Shown here: positions 25,201 to 31,888 of the stretch, one piece after another
Layout: the number at the start of each line of letters is the position of its first letter
How positions within the stretch are numbered: position 1 is the stretch's first letter
Source of the DNA: CAZGMN01 sp964645765
GTDB lineage: Bacteria > Acidobacteriota > Aminicenantia > Aminicenantales > Aminicenantaceae
Direction of reading: 5' to 3'
DNA length: 37,455 bases
Assembly (NCBI GenBank): GCA_964645765.1
Contig: CAZYBE010000032.1
Span: 1-37,455 of the forward strand
Position numbers and translations under genes: made by a program
The notes under the pieces: generated by a model
Seen by the model: the letters and a program-made list of their open reading frames with translations, nothing else
Told to the model about the DNA's origin: nothing
Database searches by the model: none

Positions 25201-25332
25201 CTCTTTAACGGGAGTTTGGAGTGTCTCAGTCTGGGAATAAGGGATTCCCTCAGAAGGGATGATTTGCGTCCCGCATTTGCTACAAAATTGTGAGTCCGAA
25301 GGATTGTTAGAATGACATTTCGGACATTCCAT
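22213..25332 (-). CDS. Zinc-ribbon Ser/Thr protein kinase with extracytoplasmic TPR array
   Basis: 1039 residues. Order: zinc ribbon (Cys3, 6, 17, 20); Hanks-type kinase at about 54-320 (GKGGMGKVY, catalytic VVHRDLKPQN, DFGIARS, GTPEYMSPEQ); membrane segment at about 345-366; a FlgO/TolB-like module at about 375-510 (HSIAVISFKNQTGDKAFDYLQEAI); then TPR repeats from about 530 to the end (DEARQLYEKAVALDPTFATAYLLLA, FSEAIKEYDKVLELDPNYG and others). All kinase catalytic residues are present. Known: such receptors transduce outside signals to phosphorylation targets. A well-formed promoter (25364-25392) drives it. It converges on the anti-sigma gene. A fragment of a paralogue lies at 324-581. Confidence 0.95.
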   Translation of the reverse strand: MECPKCHSNNPSDSQFCSKCGTQIIPSEGIPYSQTETLQTPVKELARGSVFASRYEIIEELGKGGMGKVYRVFDKDIKEVVALKLLKPEIASDQETIERFRNELKYARNIGHRNVCRMYDLGRAEGTHYITMEYVAGEDLKSFIRRSGQLTVGKAVFIGKQVCEGLAEAHRLGVVHRDLKPQNIMIDKEGNARIMDFGIARSIKAKGITGAGIMIGTPEYMSPEQVEGKEADSRSDIYSLGVILYEMLTGRVPFEGDTPLSIAVKQKTETPRDPKTLNAQVPSDLSEVILKCMNKEKEKRYQKAEGVLSELANIEKGIPLTERVIIKKEPLTSREITVKFRLKKLFIPALAVIALVALGVMGWLFIPRKPGVKHSIAVISFKNQTGDKAFDYLQEAIPNLLITNLEQSRYLRVTTWERVADLLRQMGKESVQVIDKDLGFDLCLRSGVEAIVTGSFVKAGDMFATDAKVFDVKTKNLLKSASSKSKGVDSILKSQIDELSREIARGVGLSQRALETTPLRIADLTTSSMEAYDCFLKGIENYDNIYYDEARQLYEKAVALDPTFATAYLLLANTYGSLGNRKAMYEAFEKAKAYSEKATEKERLYIEAGYAGTVERNPEKRLRILNEIVKKYPQEKRAHLLLGNYFFSRRMFSEAIKEYDKVLELDPNYGMAINQLAYAYMSMENYEKAEEYIKRYAAAFPKEANPLDSLAELYLKMGKLDEAIAKYKEALDVKPDFFQSCSSISYIQALKENYPEAMKWIEQYIAKAPSPGLKASGYVWKAFYYFWLGSLNKSLREIDTATEMLVAGGAGEEARAALDGSKAWICYESGDIEAGRKYMKNCVDFYMTVLPGEYKPSYQEEYVFHSGLSDIKQGRIESAKSRLAEMNALLPKVDSSSKSQTIFFYNLLSAEMFLAEGEVEKAIAVMEKTAVPEMPNMHIDSLGYYNTPLLRDVLARAYVKKGDRDKAIAEYERLVTFNPKSKDLRLINPIYHYYLARLYDEKGLKDKARQECEKFLDLWKDADPGRPEVEDAKKRVANL

Positions 25333-25363
25333 AAGTCCATTACCCTTTAGAAAATTTCATGGA

Positions 25364-25392
25364 AGTATAGCAACAAAGGGAATAAGAGTCAA
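25364..25392 (-). promoter_or_regulatory. Promoter of the kinase-TPR gene
   Basis: Minus strand: TTGACT (25392-25387), 17-bp spacer, TATACT (25369-25364), 32 bases before the ATG. A promoter of the same layout and with similar spacer sequence occurs at 37403-37431. Confidence 0.75.
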
Positions 25393-25511
25393 ATCGAAGG
25401 TTCAACTTCTTCCGAATTGAGTCCGTGTTGGCTTTGGCAGCAAGTTCTCAGCTGTCATGGGAATAATTTACCCGAAAAAATTCCATGTCCACATCATGGA
25501 TAATAATTTCA

Positions 25512-25574
25512 TTTTCGGCTGAGCTGGCCGATTGAGCATTTTTGTCCCCTTCAATGACGCATAAATCTCGTCTT
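25512..25574 (+). repeat. Dispersed repeat, composite copy
   Basis: First part (25512-25551, TTTTCGGC...TTGTCCCC) matches 29576-29616 in about 34 of 40 bases. The last part (25550-25574, TTCAATGACGCATAAATC...) matches 28891-28915 in 23 of 25. Here the two parts are joined. Together with two promoters this is all I see in the gap 25333-25703. Confidence 0.65.
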
Positions 25575-25646
25575 CTTAATCTATCTATTTTACGATAGAC
25601 CCTACCCCCCCTAAAGATTTGATGGTTTCATTTTTTAATTTTTTTA

Positions 25647-25675
25647 TTGACACTTGCCGAAGCCTAGAATATAAA
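25647..25675 (+). promoter_or_regulatory. Promoter of tldD-tldE
   Basis: Perfect TTGACA, 17-bp spacer, TATAAA, about 29 bases before the ATG, followed by a strong AAAGGAGG ribosome site. Confidence 0.8.
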
Positions 25676-25703
25676 AAAATATCCGGTAACAAAAGGAGGA
25701 AGT

Positions 25704-27248
25704 ATGGAAATCTTCAAGCATAACAATCTCATGGATAGGCGGAGTTTTCTGAAGAAAGGGATGCAGACAGGAGCGCTTGTGGTCTCCTTCCCGATCTGGA
25801 AACACTTCGCGGGGCAGGGCCCGGATGAGCTTCTCGCTGCAGAGTCACCTCAGGCCTTTACTCTCGATAAAGACACACTGCGCAAACTCCTCGAGGTCTG
25901 CCTCAGTCGCGGAGGCGATTTCGCCGACATCTATTTCGAGCGGACTGTCAGCGACAGCATCTCATTGGATGAAGACAAGGTCTCGGCGGCCGTGCGAGGC
26001 CTGGATATGGGCGTCGGCTTCAGGGTTCTCCAGGGAAAAAAAACAGGCTATGCCTTCTCCGACGACCTCGATTTTGCCAAGCTCAAGGAGTCTGCGGAGA
26101 CGGCAGCGCTTATTGCTTCAGGCGCGGTCAAGCAGAAACCGGAAAAATTCACTTCCCTCTTTCCTCCCTCTTATTACCTCGTCAAAGTCTCTCCTGACAC
26201 GATTGCCGCCAAGGCCAAAGTCGAGCTTCTCATCAGGGCGAACACTCAGGCCCGCGCCTTCGATAAGCGAATCGTCCAGGTGGGAGTCGGATTCGGGGAT
26301 ATCAATAAGAAAATCCTGATCGCCAACTCCGAGGGCCTGTATGTCGAAGACACTCAGACACTCACCCGGCTCGGCGTCAACTGCGCGGCGCTGGAAGGCA
26401 ATAAACGCAGCATGGGCTACGAGTCGAAGTCCGGTTCCTACGGGTTTGAACATTTCGACATTTCTCTGGCCGAGGATTTCGCGCGGAAGGCCGCAGAAAT
26501 GGCTATCCGGACGCTGCCGGCGGAGGACGCGCCGGCTGGCGAATTTCCAGTCGTCATCGCCGCCGGCTACGGAGGAATTTTCTTCCACGAGGCTATCGGC
26601 CACTCTCTCGAAGGAGATGGCATCCGGAAAAAGACGTCCTGCTTCTGGGATAAGCTCGGCCAGCCCATCGCCTCGCCAATCGTCACTCTCGCCGACGACG
26701 GAACATACAAAGGCGGCTGGGGAACCGTCAATGTCGATGATGAAGGCTGTGTCGGGCATAACACTATCCTGATCGAAAAAGGAAAATGCGCCGCCTTCCT
26801 CCAGGACAAGCTGAATGCGAAGCTGATGGACATGAAGCAGACCGGAAACGGCCGCAGGCAGTCCTACCAGTTCTACCCCATCCCGAGGATGACCAATACA
26901 TACATGCTGCCGGGAGAGTCGCTGCCCAAGGATATCATCAAATCCATCAATAAGGGCCTTTATATCGCCAAAATCGGCGGCGGCAACGTCAGCCCCACCA
27001 CTGGAAGGTTCGTCTTCTCCGTGACCGAAGGCTACATGATCGAGGCCGGCGAAGTGAAGCAGCCGCTCAAGGGGATCATGCTCATGGGCAGCGGCCAGGA
27101 CGTGCTTAAGAATATCTCGATTGTTGGAAACGACCTGCTCGTCATCGGCGGCGGAAGCTGCGGCAAAGATGGACAGAGCAAGCCGGTCGGATTCGGCAAC
27201 CCCACCCTGAAAGTCGATAAAATCACCGTGGGCGGGAAAAAGGCATAA
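25704..27248 (+). CDS. tldD: TldD metalloprotease-family protein with twin-arginine signal
   Basis: 514 residues. The N-terminus has a Tat motif (DRRSFLKKG, residues 11-19) followed by a weakly hydrophobic stretch, then the TldD/PmbA fold. The zinc site HEAIGH (HExxxH) is in FFHEAIGHSLEGDG near residue 295. Known: TldD with TldE forms a heterodimeric protease that degrades unfolded peptides and matures some peptide antibiotics; E. coli TldD is cytoplasmic. A Tat signal implies export after folding, which is unusual. It ends with the same VGGKKA as the downstream tldE, 11 bases away. AAAGGAGG precedes the ATG. Confidence 0.95.
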   Translation: MEIFKHNNLMDRRSFLKKGMQTGALVVSFPIWKHFAGQGPDELLAAESPQAFTLDKDTLRKLLEVCLSRGGDFADIYFERTVSDSISLDEDKVSAAVRGLDMGVGFRVLQGKKTGYAFSDDLDFAKLKESAETAALIASGAVKQKPEKFTSLFPPSYYLVKVSPDTIAAKAKVELLIRANTQARAFDKRIVQVGVGFGDINKKILIANSEGLYVEDTQTLTRLGVNCAALEGNKRSMGYESKSGSYGFEHFDISLAEDFARKAAEMAIRTLPAEDAPAGEFPVVIAAGYGGIFFHEAIGHSLEGDGIRKKTSCFWDKLGQPIASPIVTLADDGTYKGGWGTVNVDDEGCVGHNTILIEKGKCAAFLQDKLNAKLMDMKQTGNGRRQSYQFYPIPRMTNTYMLPGESLPKDIIKSINKGLYIAKIGGGNVSPTTGRFVFSVTEGYMIEAGEVKQPLKGIMLMGSGQDVLKNISIVGNDLLVIGGGSCGKDGQSKPVGFGNPTLKVDKITVGGKKA

Positions 27249-27259
27249 GGAGGATAACC

Positions 27260-28606
27260 ATGGATTTCAAGAAAATCGGCGAAGACGTCGTCAAAAAAGC
27301 AATCCAATACGGGGCCGATGAGGCCGAAGCTGTCATCGAAAACGCCAAGCAATTCAGCGTCAACGTCAGAAAAGGCGAAATCGAGACGCTCCAAAAATCT
27401 TTCTCCAAAGGTTTGGGTTTGCGGGTTTTCATCAACAAGCAGCTCGGATTCTCCTACGCCTCCGACCTTTCACCAGAATCTCTGGATGATACGGTCAAGA
27501 AAACGATCGAGCTGGCAAAGATAACGGAAGCAAAGCCGTGGCAGGGACTGCCCGACTTCGGGCCGCAGCCGCTGCCCGACCTTGACCTCTATGACCCCGA
27601 GATCACCAAAGTCCCGGATGAGAAAAAGATCGCCATCGCCAAAGAAGTCGAGCGCATCGCCGTGGCTCAGGACAAGCGCATTACTAATAGCGAAGGCGGC
27701 TCGTTTTCCAATGTCGAACAGGAAGACGGCTTATTCAACTCCAAAGGCATCTCTTATGTCCTAAAAAAAACAAGATACTCCTTCAGTGCCTACGTTATCG
27801 CCGGAGAAGGCAACAACATGCAGGGCGGAGGCTGGTCGAGCTCAAAACGGTTTTTCAAGGAGCTGGTTCCAGTCGAAGAAGTGGCCAAAACAGCCGCTAA
27901 AAGGGCTGTGGAAATGTTGGGGGCAAAGACTGTCGAAACGAAGAAGGTTCCGGTGATATTTGACCGCTACACAGCTCCCGCATTCTGGATGGGAATCCTT
28001 TTCGCTTTGAACGGCGATTCCGTCTATCGAAAAACAACCTTCATGACCGAAATGCTCGAGAAGGCCATCGCTTCTCCCCTCATCACCATCAACGACAACC
28101 CGACGATACCACGGTTTATCGGCTCTGTTCCATTTGACGGCGAAGGCAATGTCACGCGAAAGAACACGATAGTGGACAAGGGCGTGCTGAAGATGTTCTA
28201 TTACGATTCCCAGATCGCACGGAAAGCCGGCGTCAAGGTCAATACCATAGCTCGGCGCGGCGATTACAAAGGAGGCCCTTCGGCTGGATCCCTGTGCATC
28301 ATCGTCGAAAACGGCCAGGACGAACCGGCCGCACTCTTCAAGGATATGAAAGAAGGCCTTCTCGTCACTGGTCTGAGAGGAATGGGGACTGATGTCACGA
28401 CGGGTGCCTTCTCAACGGGCTGCAGCGGATTCTGGATTGTGGACGGCGCCAAGGCCTTCCCGGTGGACGGGGTAACGCTCGGCGGGACGACTCTCGAAAT
28501 CCTGAAAAATATCGATAAAGTGGCCAACGACCTTGATATGCGGGGCAGCTTGAACAGTCCGTCTTTGCGAGTGTCCGAAATCACAGTCGGAGGGAAAAAG
28601 GCATAG
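27260..28606 (+). CDS. tldE: TldE/PmbA, non-catalytic partner of TldD
   Basis: 448 residues of the TldD/PmbA fold without the HExxxH zinc motif. Typical blocks: VNVRKGEIETLQKSFSKGLGLRVF near the start, DRYTAPAFWMGILFALNGDSVYRK in the middle, ARRGDYKGGPSAGSLCI and GMGTDVTTGAFSTGCSGFWI near the end. Known: TldE closes the catalytic chamber of TldD. It has no signal peptide, so if the complex is exported it must travel with TldD. AAGGAGG lies 8 bases before the ATG. Confidence 0.95.
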   Translation: MDFKKIGEDVVKKAIQYGADEAEAVIENAKQFSVNVRKGEIETLQKSFSKGLGLRVFINKQLGFSYASDLSPESLDDTVKKTIELAKITEAKPWQGLPDFGPQPLPDLDLYDPEITKVPDEKKIAIAKEVERIAVAQDKRITNSEGGSFSNVEQEDGLFNSKGISYVLKKTRYSFSAYVIAGEGNNMQGGGWSSSKRFFKELVPVEEVAKTAAKRAVEMLGAKTVETKKVPVIFDRYTAPAFWMGILFALNGDSVYRKTTFMTEMLEKAIASPLITINDNPTIPRFIGSVPFDGEGNVTRKNTIVDKGVLKMFYYDSQIARKAGVKVNTIARRGDYKGGPSAGSLCIIVENGQDEPAALFKDMKEGLLVTGLRGMGTDVTTGAFSTGCSGFWIVDGAKAFPVDGVTLGGTTLEILKNIDKVANDLDMRGSLNSPSLRVSEITVGGKKA

Positions 28607-28653
28607 CCTGCGCAGCCTTGGATTGCAGGTCTCTGATATTCTCTCACTGTCTA

Positions 28654-28875
28654 TCACATCTTCATAGAAGAATTGCATTTTTCTTCCACCTTTTCCTCTT
28701 CAGCATACAGCCGGCCAGGGCTTTCATCCTCAAACGCCCTTCTTTCCTTCCTTTGAAGCCAGCTGAATTTCTTTTGTTCATCCTCAGTGGCCTTCCGTAT
28801 GATTTTGACTGAGTCCTGCTCAGACTTTGTATGAGTGCAGACCTCGCTCGAGGAATCGATGACAACCGCCAAGTC
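28654..28875 (-). pseudogene. RicT (PSP1/YaaT)-like gene with internal deletion
   Basis: The first part (VKIIRKATEDEQKKFSWLQR) resembles the N-terminal linker of RicT proteins, which read IRKATEEDL...EKEAFE. It joins at AFE to the C-terminus found in the copy at 32280-32620 (AFEDES-GRLYAEEEKVEE). The catalytic-looking middle with its Cys-rich GxCGR motifs is absent. The simplest reading is a deletion between two AFE-coding sites. Known: RicT (YaaT) is part of the RicAFT iron-sulfur complex in Firmicutes. The start is unclear; a TTG at 28872 opens the frame. Confidence 0.6.
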
Positions 28876-28890
28876 TCCTCCTAAATCAGA

Positions 28891-28915
28891 TTCAATGATG
28901 CATAAATCTCATCTT
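28891..28915 (+). repeat. Dispersed repeat, short copy next to attC site 1
   Basis: TTCAATGATGCATAAATC..., 23 of 25 bases identical to 25550-25574. It directly abuts the attC-like site at 28918. Confidence 0.6.
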
Positions 28916-28917
28916 GC

Positions 28918-28978
28918 GTTTAACGCTTGAACTCAGCGGCGCCGCTCAACCGGTGTCTGGCGGAATGATTTGTTAGAT
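28918..28978 (-). other. Integron attC-like recombination site 1
   Basis: Minus strand: R'' box ATCTAAC (fits RYYYAAC) followed by AAATCATTC, a central perfect palindrome AGCGGCGCCGCT, then GAGTTCAAGC and R' box GTTAAAC (fits GTTRRRY); 61 bp in all. The order and wording closely follow known attC sites (TCTAACAA.TCATTC ... CAAGCGTTA). R'' contains the stop codon of the RelE-type toxin, as is usual for cassette genes. Confidence 0.6.
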
Positions 28979-29233
28979 TTTTTTCTTGTAGGCATCTCGC
29001 CTGTGACCTATTCTAAGGATAAGAACATCATCTCCTAAAATTGCATATATTACCCTATAATCACCGATTCGATATTTTCGAAGACCAGCGAATTGCCCTT
29101 TGAGGACCGGATAAGTATCTGCCTTTTTTGAAAGCTCTCCCTCGATTCGATCTAAAATACGACCAGCCTCTGCCTTAGAAAGTTTTTTCAGGTCCCGAGA
29201 TACTGACTTCTTGTAAATAATGTTATAAGCCAA
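28973..29233 (-). CDS. RelE/ParE-family toxin
   Basis: 86 residues with the RelE mRNA-interferase/ParE fold: MAYNIIYKKSVSRDLKKLSKAEAGRI at the start, LKGQFAGLRKYRIGDYRVIYAI in the middle and LRIGHRRDAY at the end. The C-terminal Arg/His/Tyr pattern (GHRRDAYKKK) is typical of RelE-type ribosome-dependent endoribonucleases. Its start overlaps the end of the upstream ribbon-helix-helix gene by 11 nt, giving coupled antitoxin-toxin expression. The stop codon lies inside the attC-like site. Confidence 0.93.
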   Translation of the reverse strand: MAYNIIYKKSVSRDLKKLSKAEAGRILDRIEGELSKKADTYPVLKGQFAGLRKYRIGDYRVIYAILGDDVLILRIGHRRDAYKKKI

Positions 29234-29441
29234 GGGATTTCCTCAGCTCTTTTCCTGAAACAATAGCATCTGTTCTGTCATGGAGCCGATCAAGAGCGAC
29301 CTGGAGATCTGCATAGTCATCAATGTAAGATTCTAGCGCCTTTTGAATGATATAAGAGCGAGGCCGTTCTGTTTCTTTGGCTATACTGTCGAGTTGCTCG
29401 GTAAGCTCTTTGGGGAGTCTAACCGAAATTGCTGTATTCAT
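29223..29441 (-). CDS. Ribbon-helix-helix antitoxin (CopG/RelB-like)
   Basis: 72 residues from ATG 29441, chosen because GAGGTG lies 7 bases upstream and the ribbon-helix-helix starts right away (AISVRLPKELTEQLDSIAKETERPRSYIIQKALESYI). A frame extends to 29498 but runs through the promoter. The N-terminal RHH binds DNA; the C-terminal tail should bind the toxin. Two ATTGTA boxes exactly 10 bp apart upstream are a likely operator. Confidence 0.92.
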   Translation of the reverse strand: MNTAISVRLPKELTEQLDSIAKETERPRSYIIQKALESYIDDYADLQVALDRLHDRTDAIVSGKELRKSLGL

Positions 29442-29459
29442 AAAGCACCTCATAGAATT

Positions 29460-29498
29460 ATTGTAATACATTGTAAACAAGAGCTTATGGAAAATCAA
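29460..29498 (-). promoter_or_regulatory. Promoter and direct-repeat operator of the RHH/RelE module
   Basis: Minus strand: TTGATT (29498-29493), 17 bp, TACAAT (29475-29470). A second TACAAT lies at 29465-29460, one helical turn away. RHH repressors commonly bind such repeats over the -10. Confidence 0.65.
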
Positions 29499-29513
29499 AC
29501 ATTATTTTAAAGA

Positions 29514-29545
29514 ATCTAACGATAAGGCTGATGTGCCGCGTCGCC
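29514..29545 (-). other. Partial attC-like end (R' box GTTAGAT)
   Basis: Minus strand CATCAGCCTTATCGTTAGAT: an R' box (29520-29514) with an L'-like sequence, just upstream of the RHH/RelE module where the preceding cassette's attC should end. No matching R'' box is found within 150 bp. Confidence 0.35.
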
Positions 29546-29575
29546 TTTTGAGGCTGTCACTTCGGATATGTTTCC

Positions 29576-29616
29576 TTTTCGGCCAAACTTGTCGATTGAG
29601 CATCTTTGTCCCCCTT
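29576..29616 (+). repeat. Dispersed repeat, long copy
   Basis: TTTTCGGCC...TTTGTCCCCC, about 34 of 40 bases shared with 25512-25551. The rest of 29617-30124 has no supported gene. Confidence 0.6.
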
Positions 29617-29890
29617 TACTCACCCGACAGTCGTGGGGAAGTATAAATCATGAACTTCGCTGCATCCTCGATCCGAAGGATATTTACGGGCCAGATTTCT
29701 CAGGCGAAACCTTCCGCGTCCTGAAAGAGAAGCAGGAGGACTGCCAATATGGCGAATACCGCACCCGCCGCCTCGTTCTGGAAGCTTAGGATAATTACGG
29801 AGTCCATGCATAAATCCGAGAGACTTGACGGGACTTTCTAAGTGGGCGGCGTATGTAGCCAGCGCCCAAGATAGAAGTTTCCATCTACGA

Positions 29891-29915
29891 TGTAAAAATG
29901 CATTGCATTTTTACA
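29891..29915. other. Perfect 12-bp inverted repeat with 1-nt centre
   Basis: TGTAAAAATGCA-T-TGCATTTTTACA. It is in the otherwise empty stretch 29617-30124 downstream of the cysteine synthase-like gene. With its T-run it could be a bidirectional 3'-end hairpin or a protein-binding site. Confidence 0.6.
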
Positions 29916-30124
29916 GAGATGATGTAAGGTTTATTCATAGGAGAGAAAGGAACATTCATTCCCCGGCTTCTTCTTTGCCCGGAGCGGTCATTTTCTGCCA
30001 GCTTGGCGTCGTGGACTCAAGGTGCGTGCAGCTGCCCATCCGAAATTCTACTGGTTTGATCCAGGAATAGCACAATCTGCTGCTGGTGTTACCGGTTCAA
30101 CCCCGCTGTGACTGAGACCGTGTC

Positions 30125-31048
30125 TTATCTTTTCCTGTACACATCGGTGCTCAGGTACTTCAGGCCAGAGTCGGCCATCAGCGTGACCACCTTGGCCTCT
30201 GGCCCCAGCCGCTCTGCTACTTGAATCGCGGCGGCGACGTTTGCTCCGGAAGACGTCCCTGCGAAGAGGCCCTCCTCTCGCGCGATGCGCCTGGCCATAT
30301 CCTTCGCGTCGTCTGTTTTGACCGGCAGGATTTCATCCACGATAGTCGGGTCCCAGAGCGGAGGAATGTAGCCAATCCCGACTCCTTCGATCTTGTGAGG
30401 CCCTGGCTGACCGCCCAGCAACACCGAGGATTCGGCGGGCTCGACGGCGACGATCTTGATACTCGGTTTGTATCGCTTCAGCACTGTGGCGACTCCACGC
30501 AAAGAAGCCGCCGTACCGACGCAGTGAACGAAGGCGTCGACTTCTCCCTTCGTTTGACTCCAGATCTCCTCGCCCAGCGAGTAATAGCCCACGATGCTGT
30601 CATGGTTGTTGAGCTGGTCGGTCCAGTAGGTGTGCGGCTCTTGGCTCAACCCACGGGCGGCCTCAATCATGTCGAGGATTAGCTTCTTGGTGGTGCGGCC
30701 TCCCTCGCTCGGGACGAGCGTCAGCTCCGCACCCAGCGCCGCCATGTGATCCAACTTCTCCTGGCTGAACGCATCGGAGCTGACGATCTTGAGACGGTAG
30801 CCTTTGGCGGCGCAGACCAATGCAAGCGATGCCCCCGTGCTGCCACCCGTGTACTCGACGACGGTGTCTCCGGGCTTCAGTCGACCGTCCTCCTCCGCCC
30901 GCGAAATCACGGCGTGCGCCATCCGGTCCTTGACGCTGCCGGTGGGGTTCTCCCACTCGAGCTTCACGAGGATGTTGGCACAATTGGGGGGGACGACCTT
31001 GCGAAGTCGAACCATCGATGTGTTTCCAATAGCGTGGAGAATGTCCAT
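30125..31048 (-). CDS. Cysteine synthase-family PLP-dependent enzyme
   Basis: 307 residues of the fold-type II PLP family. The Schiff-base lysine is K40 in NPTGSVKDRMA. The phosphate or substrate loop reads TGGSTGASLA instead of the TSGNTG of CysK. GTSSGANVAAAI near the C-terminus binds the cofactor ring. Known: the family makes cysteine from O-acetylserine or an analogue, or cystathionine; the altered loop leaves the substrate open. AAGGAGAG precedes the ATG. The gene is much richer in GC than its neighbours and lies between two half attC-like ends, pointing to acquisition. Confidence 0.92.
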   Translation of the reverse strand: MDILHAIGNTSMVRLRKVVPPNCANILVKLEWENPTGSVKDRMAHAVISRAEEDGRLKPGDTVVEYTGGSTGASLALVCAAKGYRLKIVSSDAFSQEKLDHMAALGAELTLVPSEGGRTTKKLILDMIEAARGLSQEPHTYWTDQLNNHDSIVGYYSLGEEIWSQTKGEVDAFVHCVGTAASLRGVATVLKRYKPSIKIVAVEPAESSVLLGGQPGPHKIEGVGIGYIPPLWDPTIVDEILPVKTDDAKDMARRIAREEGLFAGTSSGANVAAAIQVAERLGPEAKVVTLMADSGLKYLSTDVYRKR

Positions 31049-31068
31049 GGTTGATCTCTCCTTGTGCT

Positions 31069-31084
31069 GGCTGATTAGTTAGAT
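31069..31084 (-). other. Partial attC-like start (R'' box ATCTAAC)
   Basis: Minus strand ATCTAACTAATCAGCC directly after the DUF488 gene. Its R'' box is the exact complement of the R' box GTTAGAT at 29520-29514, and TAACTAATC resembles TAACAAATC in site 1. The rest of a site is missing because the cysteine synthase gene follows. Confidence 0.35.
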
Positions 31085-31096
31085 ACCAGATCTAAT

Positions 31097-31483
31097 CTAC
31101 CTAACATCAGCCCCTCTCTTAGCCAGAAGCTCCCTCAAAATCGAACGATGGCAACGGCTCTCATCCTCACAATAGCAACCTATCGACATATTCGTTCGAT
31201 GAGAAAGCGCAGCAAGTAAATCCAAGTCTTTACTGGCCCCAGGCAATTTCATTTCGGCCAGAAACTTTCTCTTGAACGCCTTCCAAGACTTCTCATCATT
31301 CGCCGCCCGGGCTTCCTTCAACAGAGGCTCACTGGGGGACAGATTAGGAAACCAAATATCGTAGATATTCTTTGAGGAGTAATCTTCTTTCCTTACTCCT
31401 CTGGGAGGCCGCCTCACCGTACCGATCCGCAGCCCTTCCCCCTCTTCTCTGGGACTACCTAATCTTACGATCTTTATGGCCAT
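31097..31483 (-). CDS. DUF488-family protein
   Basis: 128 residues. Typical DUF488 (YeaO-like) features: IGTVRRPPRGVRKEDYSSKNIYDIWFPNLSPS near the start, and the Cys-His motif CYCEDESRCHRSIL near the end. Known: small soluble proteins of unknown function, frequent in mobile and cassette-borne settings. It lies between the attC-like site at 31524-31584 and a half site at 31069-31084, so it may be a single-gene cassette. AAGGAGAAGG precedes the ATG. Confidence 0.9.
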   Translation of the reverse strand: MAIKIVRLGSPREEGEGLRIGTVRRPPRGVRKEDYSSKNIYDIWFPNLSPSEPLLKEARAANDEKSWKAFKRKFLAEMKLPGASKDLDLLAALSHRTNMSIGCYCEDESRCHRSILRELLAKRGADVR

Positions 31484-31523
31484 TCCTTCTCCTTGTCATC
31501 GAAGCAACCCTTTCCAGTCTGGT

Positions 31524-31584
31524 ACCTAACGCGGTGTGAGCGGCTGGCTGTGGGCCAGCCGGCAGCTTGATCCTCGTGCTAGGC
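31524..31584 (-). other. Integron attC-like recombination site 2
   Basis: Minus strand: R'' box GCCTAGC (one base off RYYYAAC), then GATCAAGCTG, a hairpin CGGCTGGC-ccaca-GCCAGCCG, and R' box GCGTTAGGT (GTTAGGT fits GTTRRRY). Total 61 bp, the same as site 1. It lies 14 bases after the stop of the HigA-like antitoxin gene. Confidence 0.55.
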
Positions 31585-31597
31585 TATACCATAAATT

Positions 31598-31888
31598 TCA
31601 AGTCGATAACGCTTCAATGATCGCCTTGGGTTTTTCAGCTGCAATCTTAAGCAATGCCATTGCCGGACCTCTCGGCTGTCTCCGGCCTTGCTCCCAATTC
31701 TGAAGTGTCGAGATACTAACTCCTATCATTAGCGCGAACTCCGACTGCGACTTTTTCAAACCAAGCCGAATTTTTTTAATATCGGTAGGATTGAACTGGA
31801 ATATTCGACTTGGTTTCATTTTTCCTCTTCGAATCTTCCCAGCCTGTTTTATGCTGCCTATGAGTTTATTAAAATCTTTTTCCTTCAT
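31598..31888 (-). CDS. HigA/XRE-type antitoxin
   Basis: 96 residues with a helix-turn-helix at about 38-85 (IRLGLKKSQSEFALMIGVSISTLQNWEQGRRQPRGPAMALL) of the kind found in HigA/NadS antitoxins that follow a RelE-like toxin. Its ATG overlaps the toxin stop by 4 nt (ATGA), so the order is toxin first. The toxin frame upstream is broken by a stop codon while this gene is intact. An attC-like site follows its 3' end. Confidence 0.92.
   Translation of the reverse strand: MKEKDFNKLIGSIKQAGKIRRGKMKPSRIFQFNPTDIKKIRLGLKKSQSEFALMIGVSISTLQNWEQGRRQPRGPAMALLKIAAEKPKAIIEALST

Noticed and set aside
30091..30107. CCGGTTCAACCCCG resembling a tRNA T-arm
   Set aside because: The 5-bp T-stem does not pair and no acceptor, D or anticodon arms surround it.
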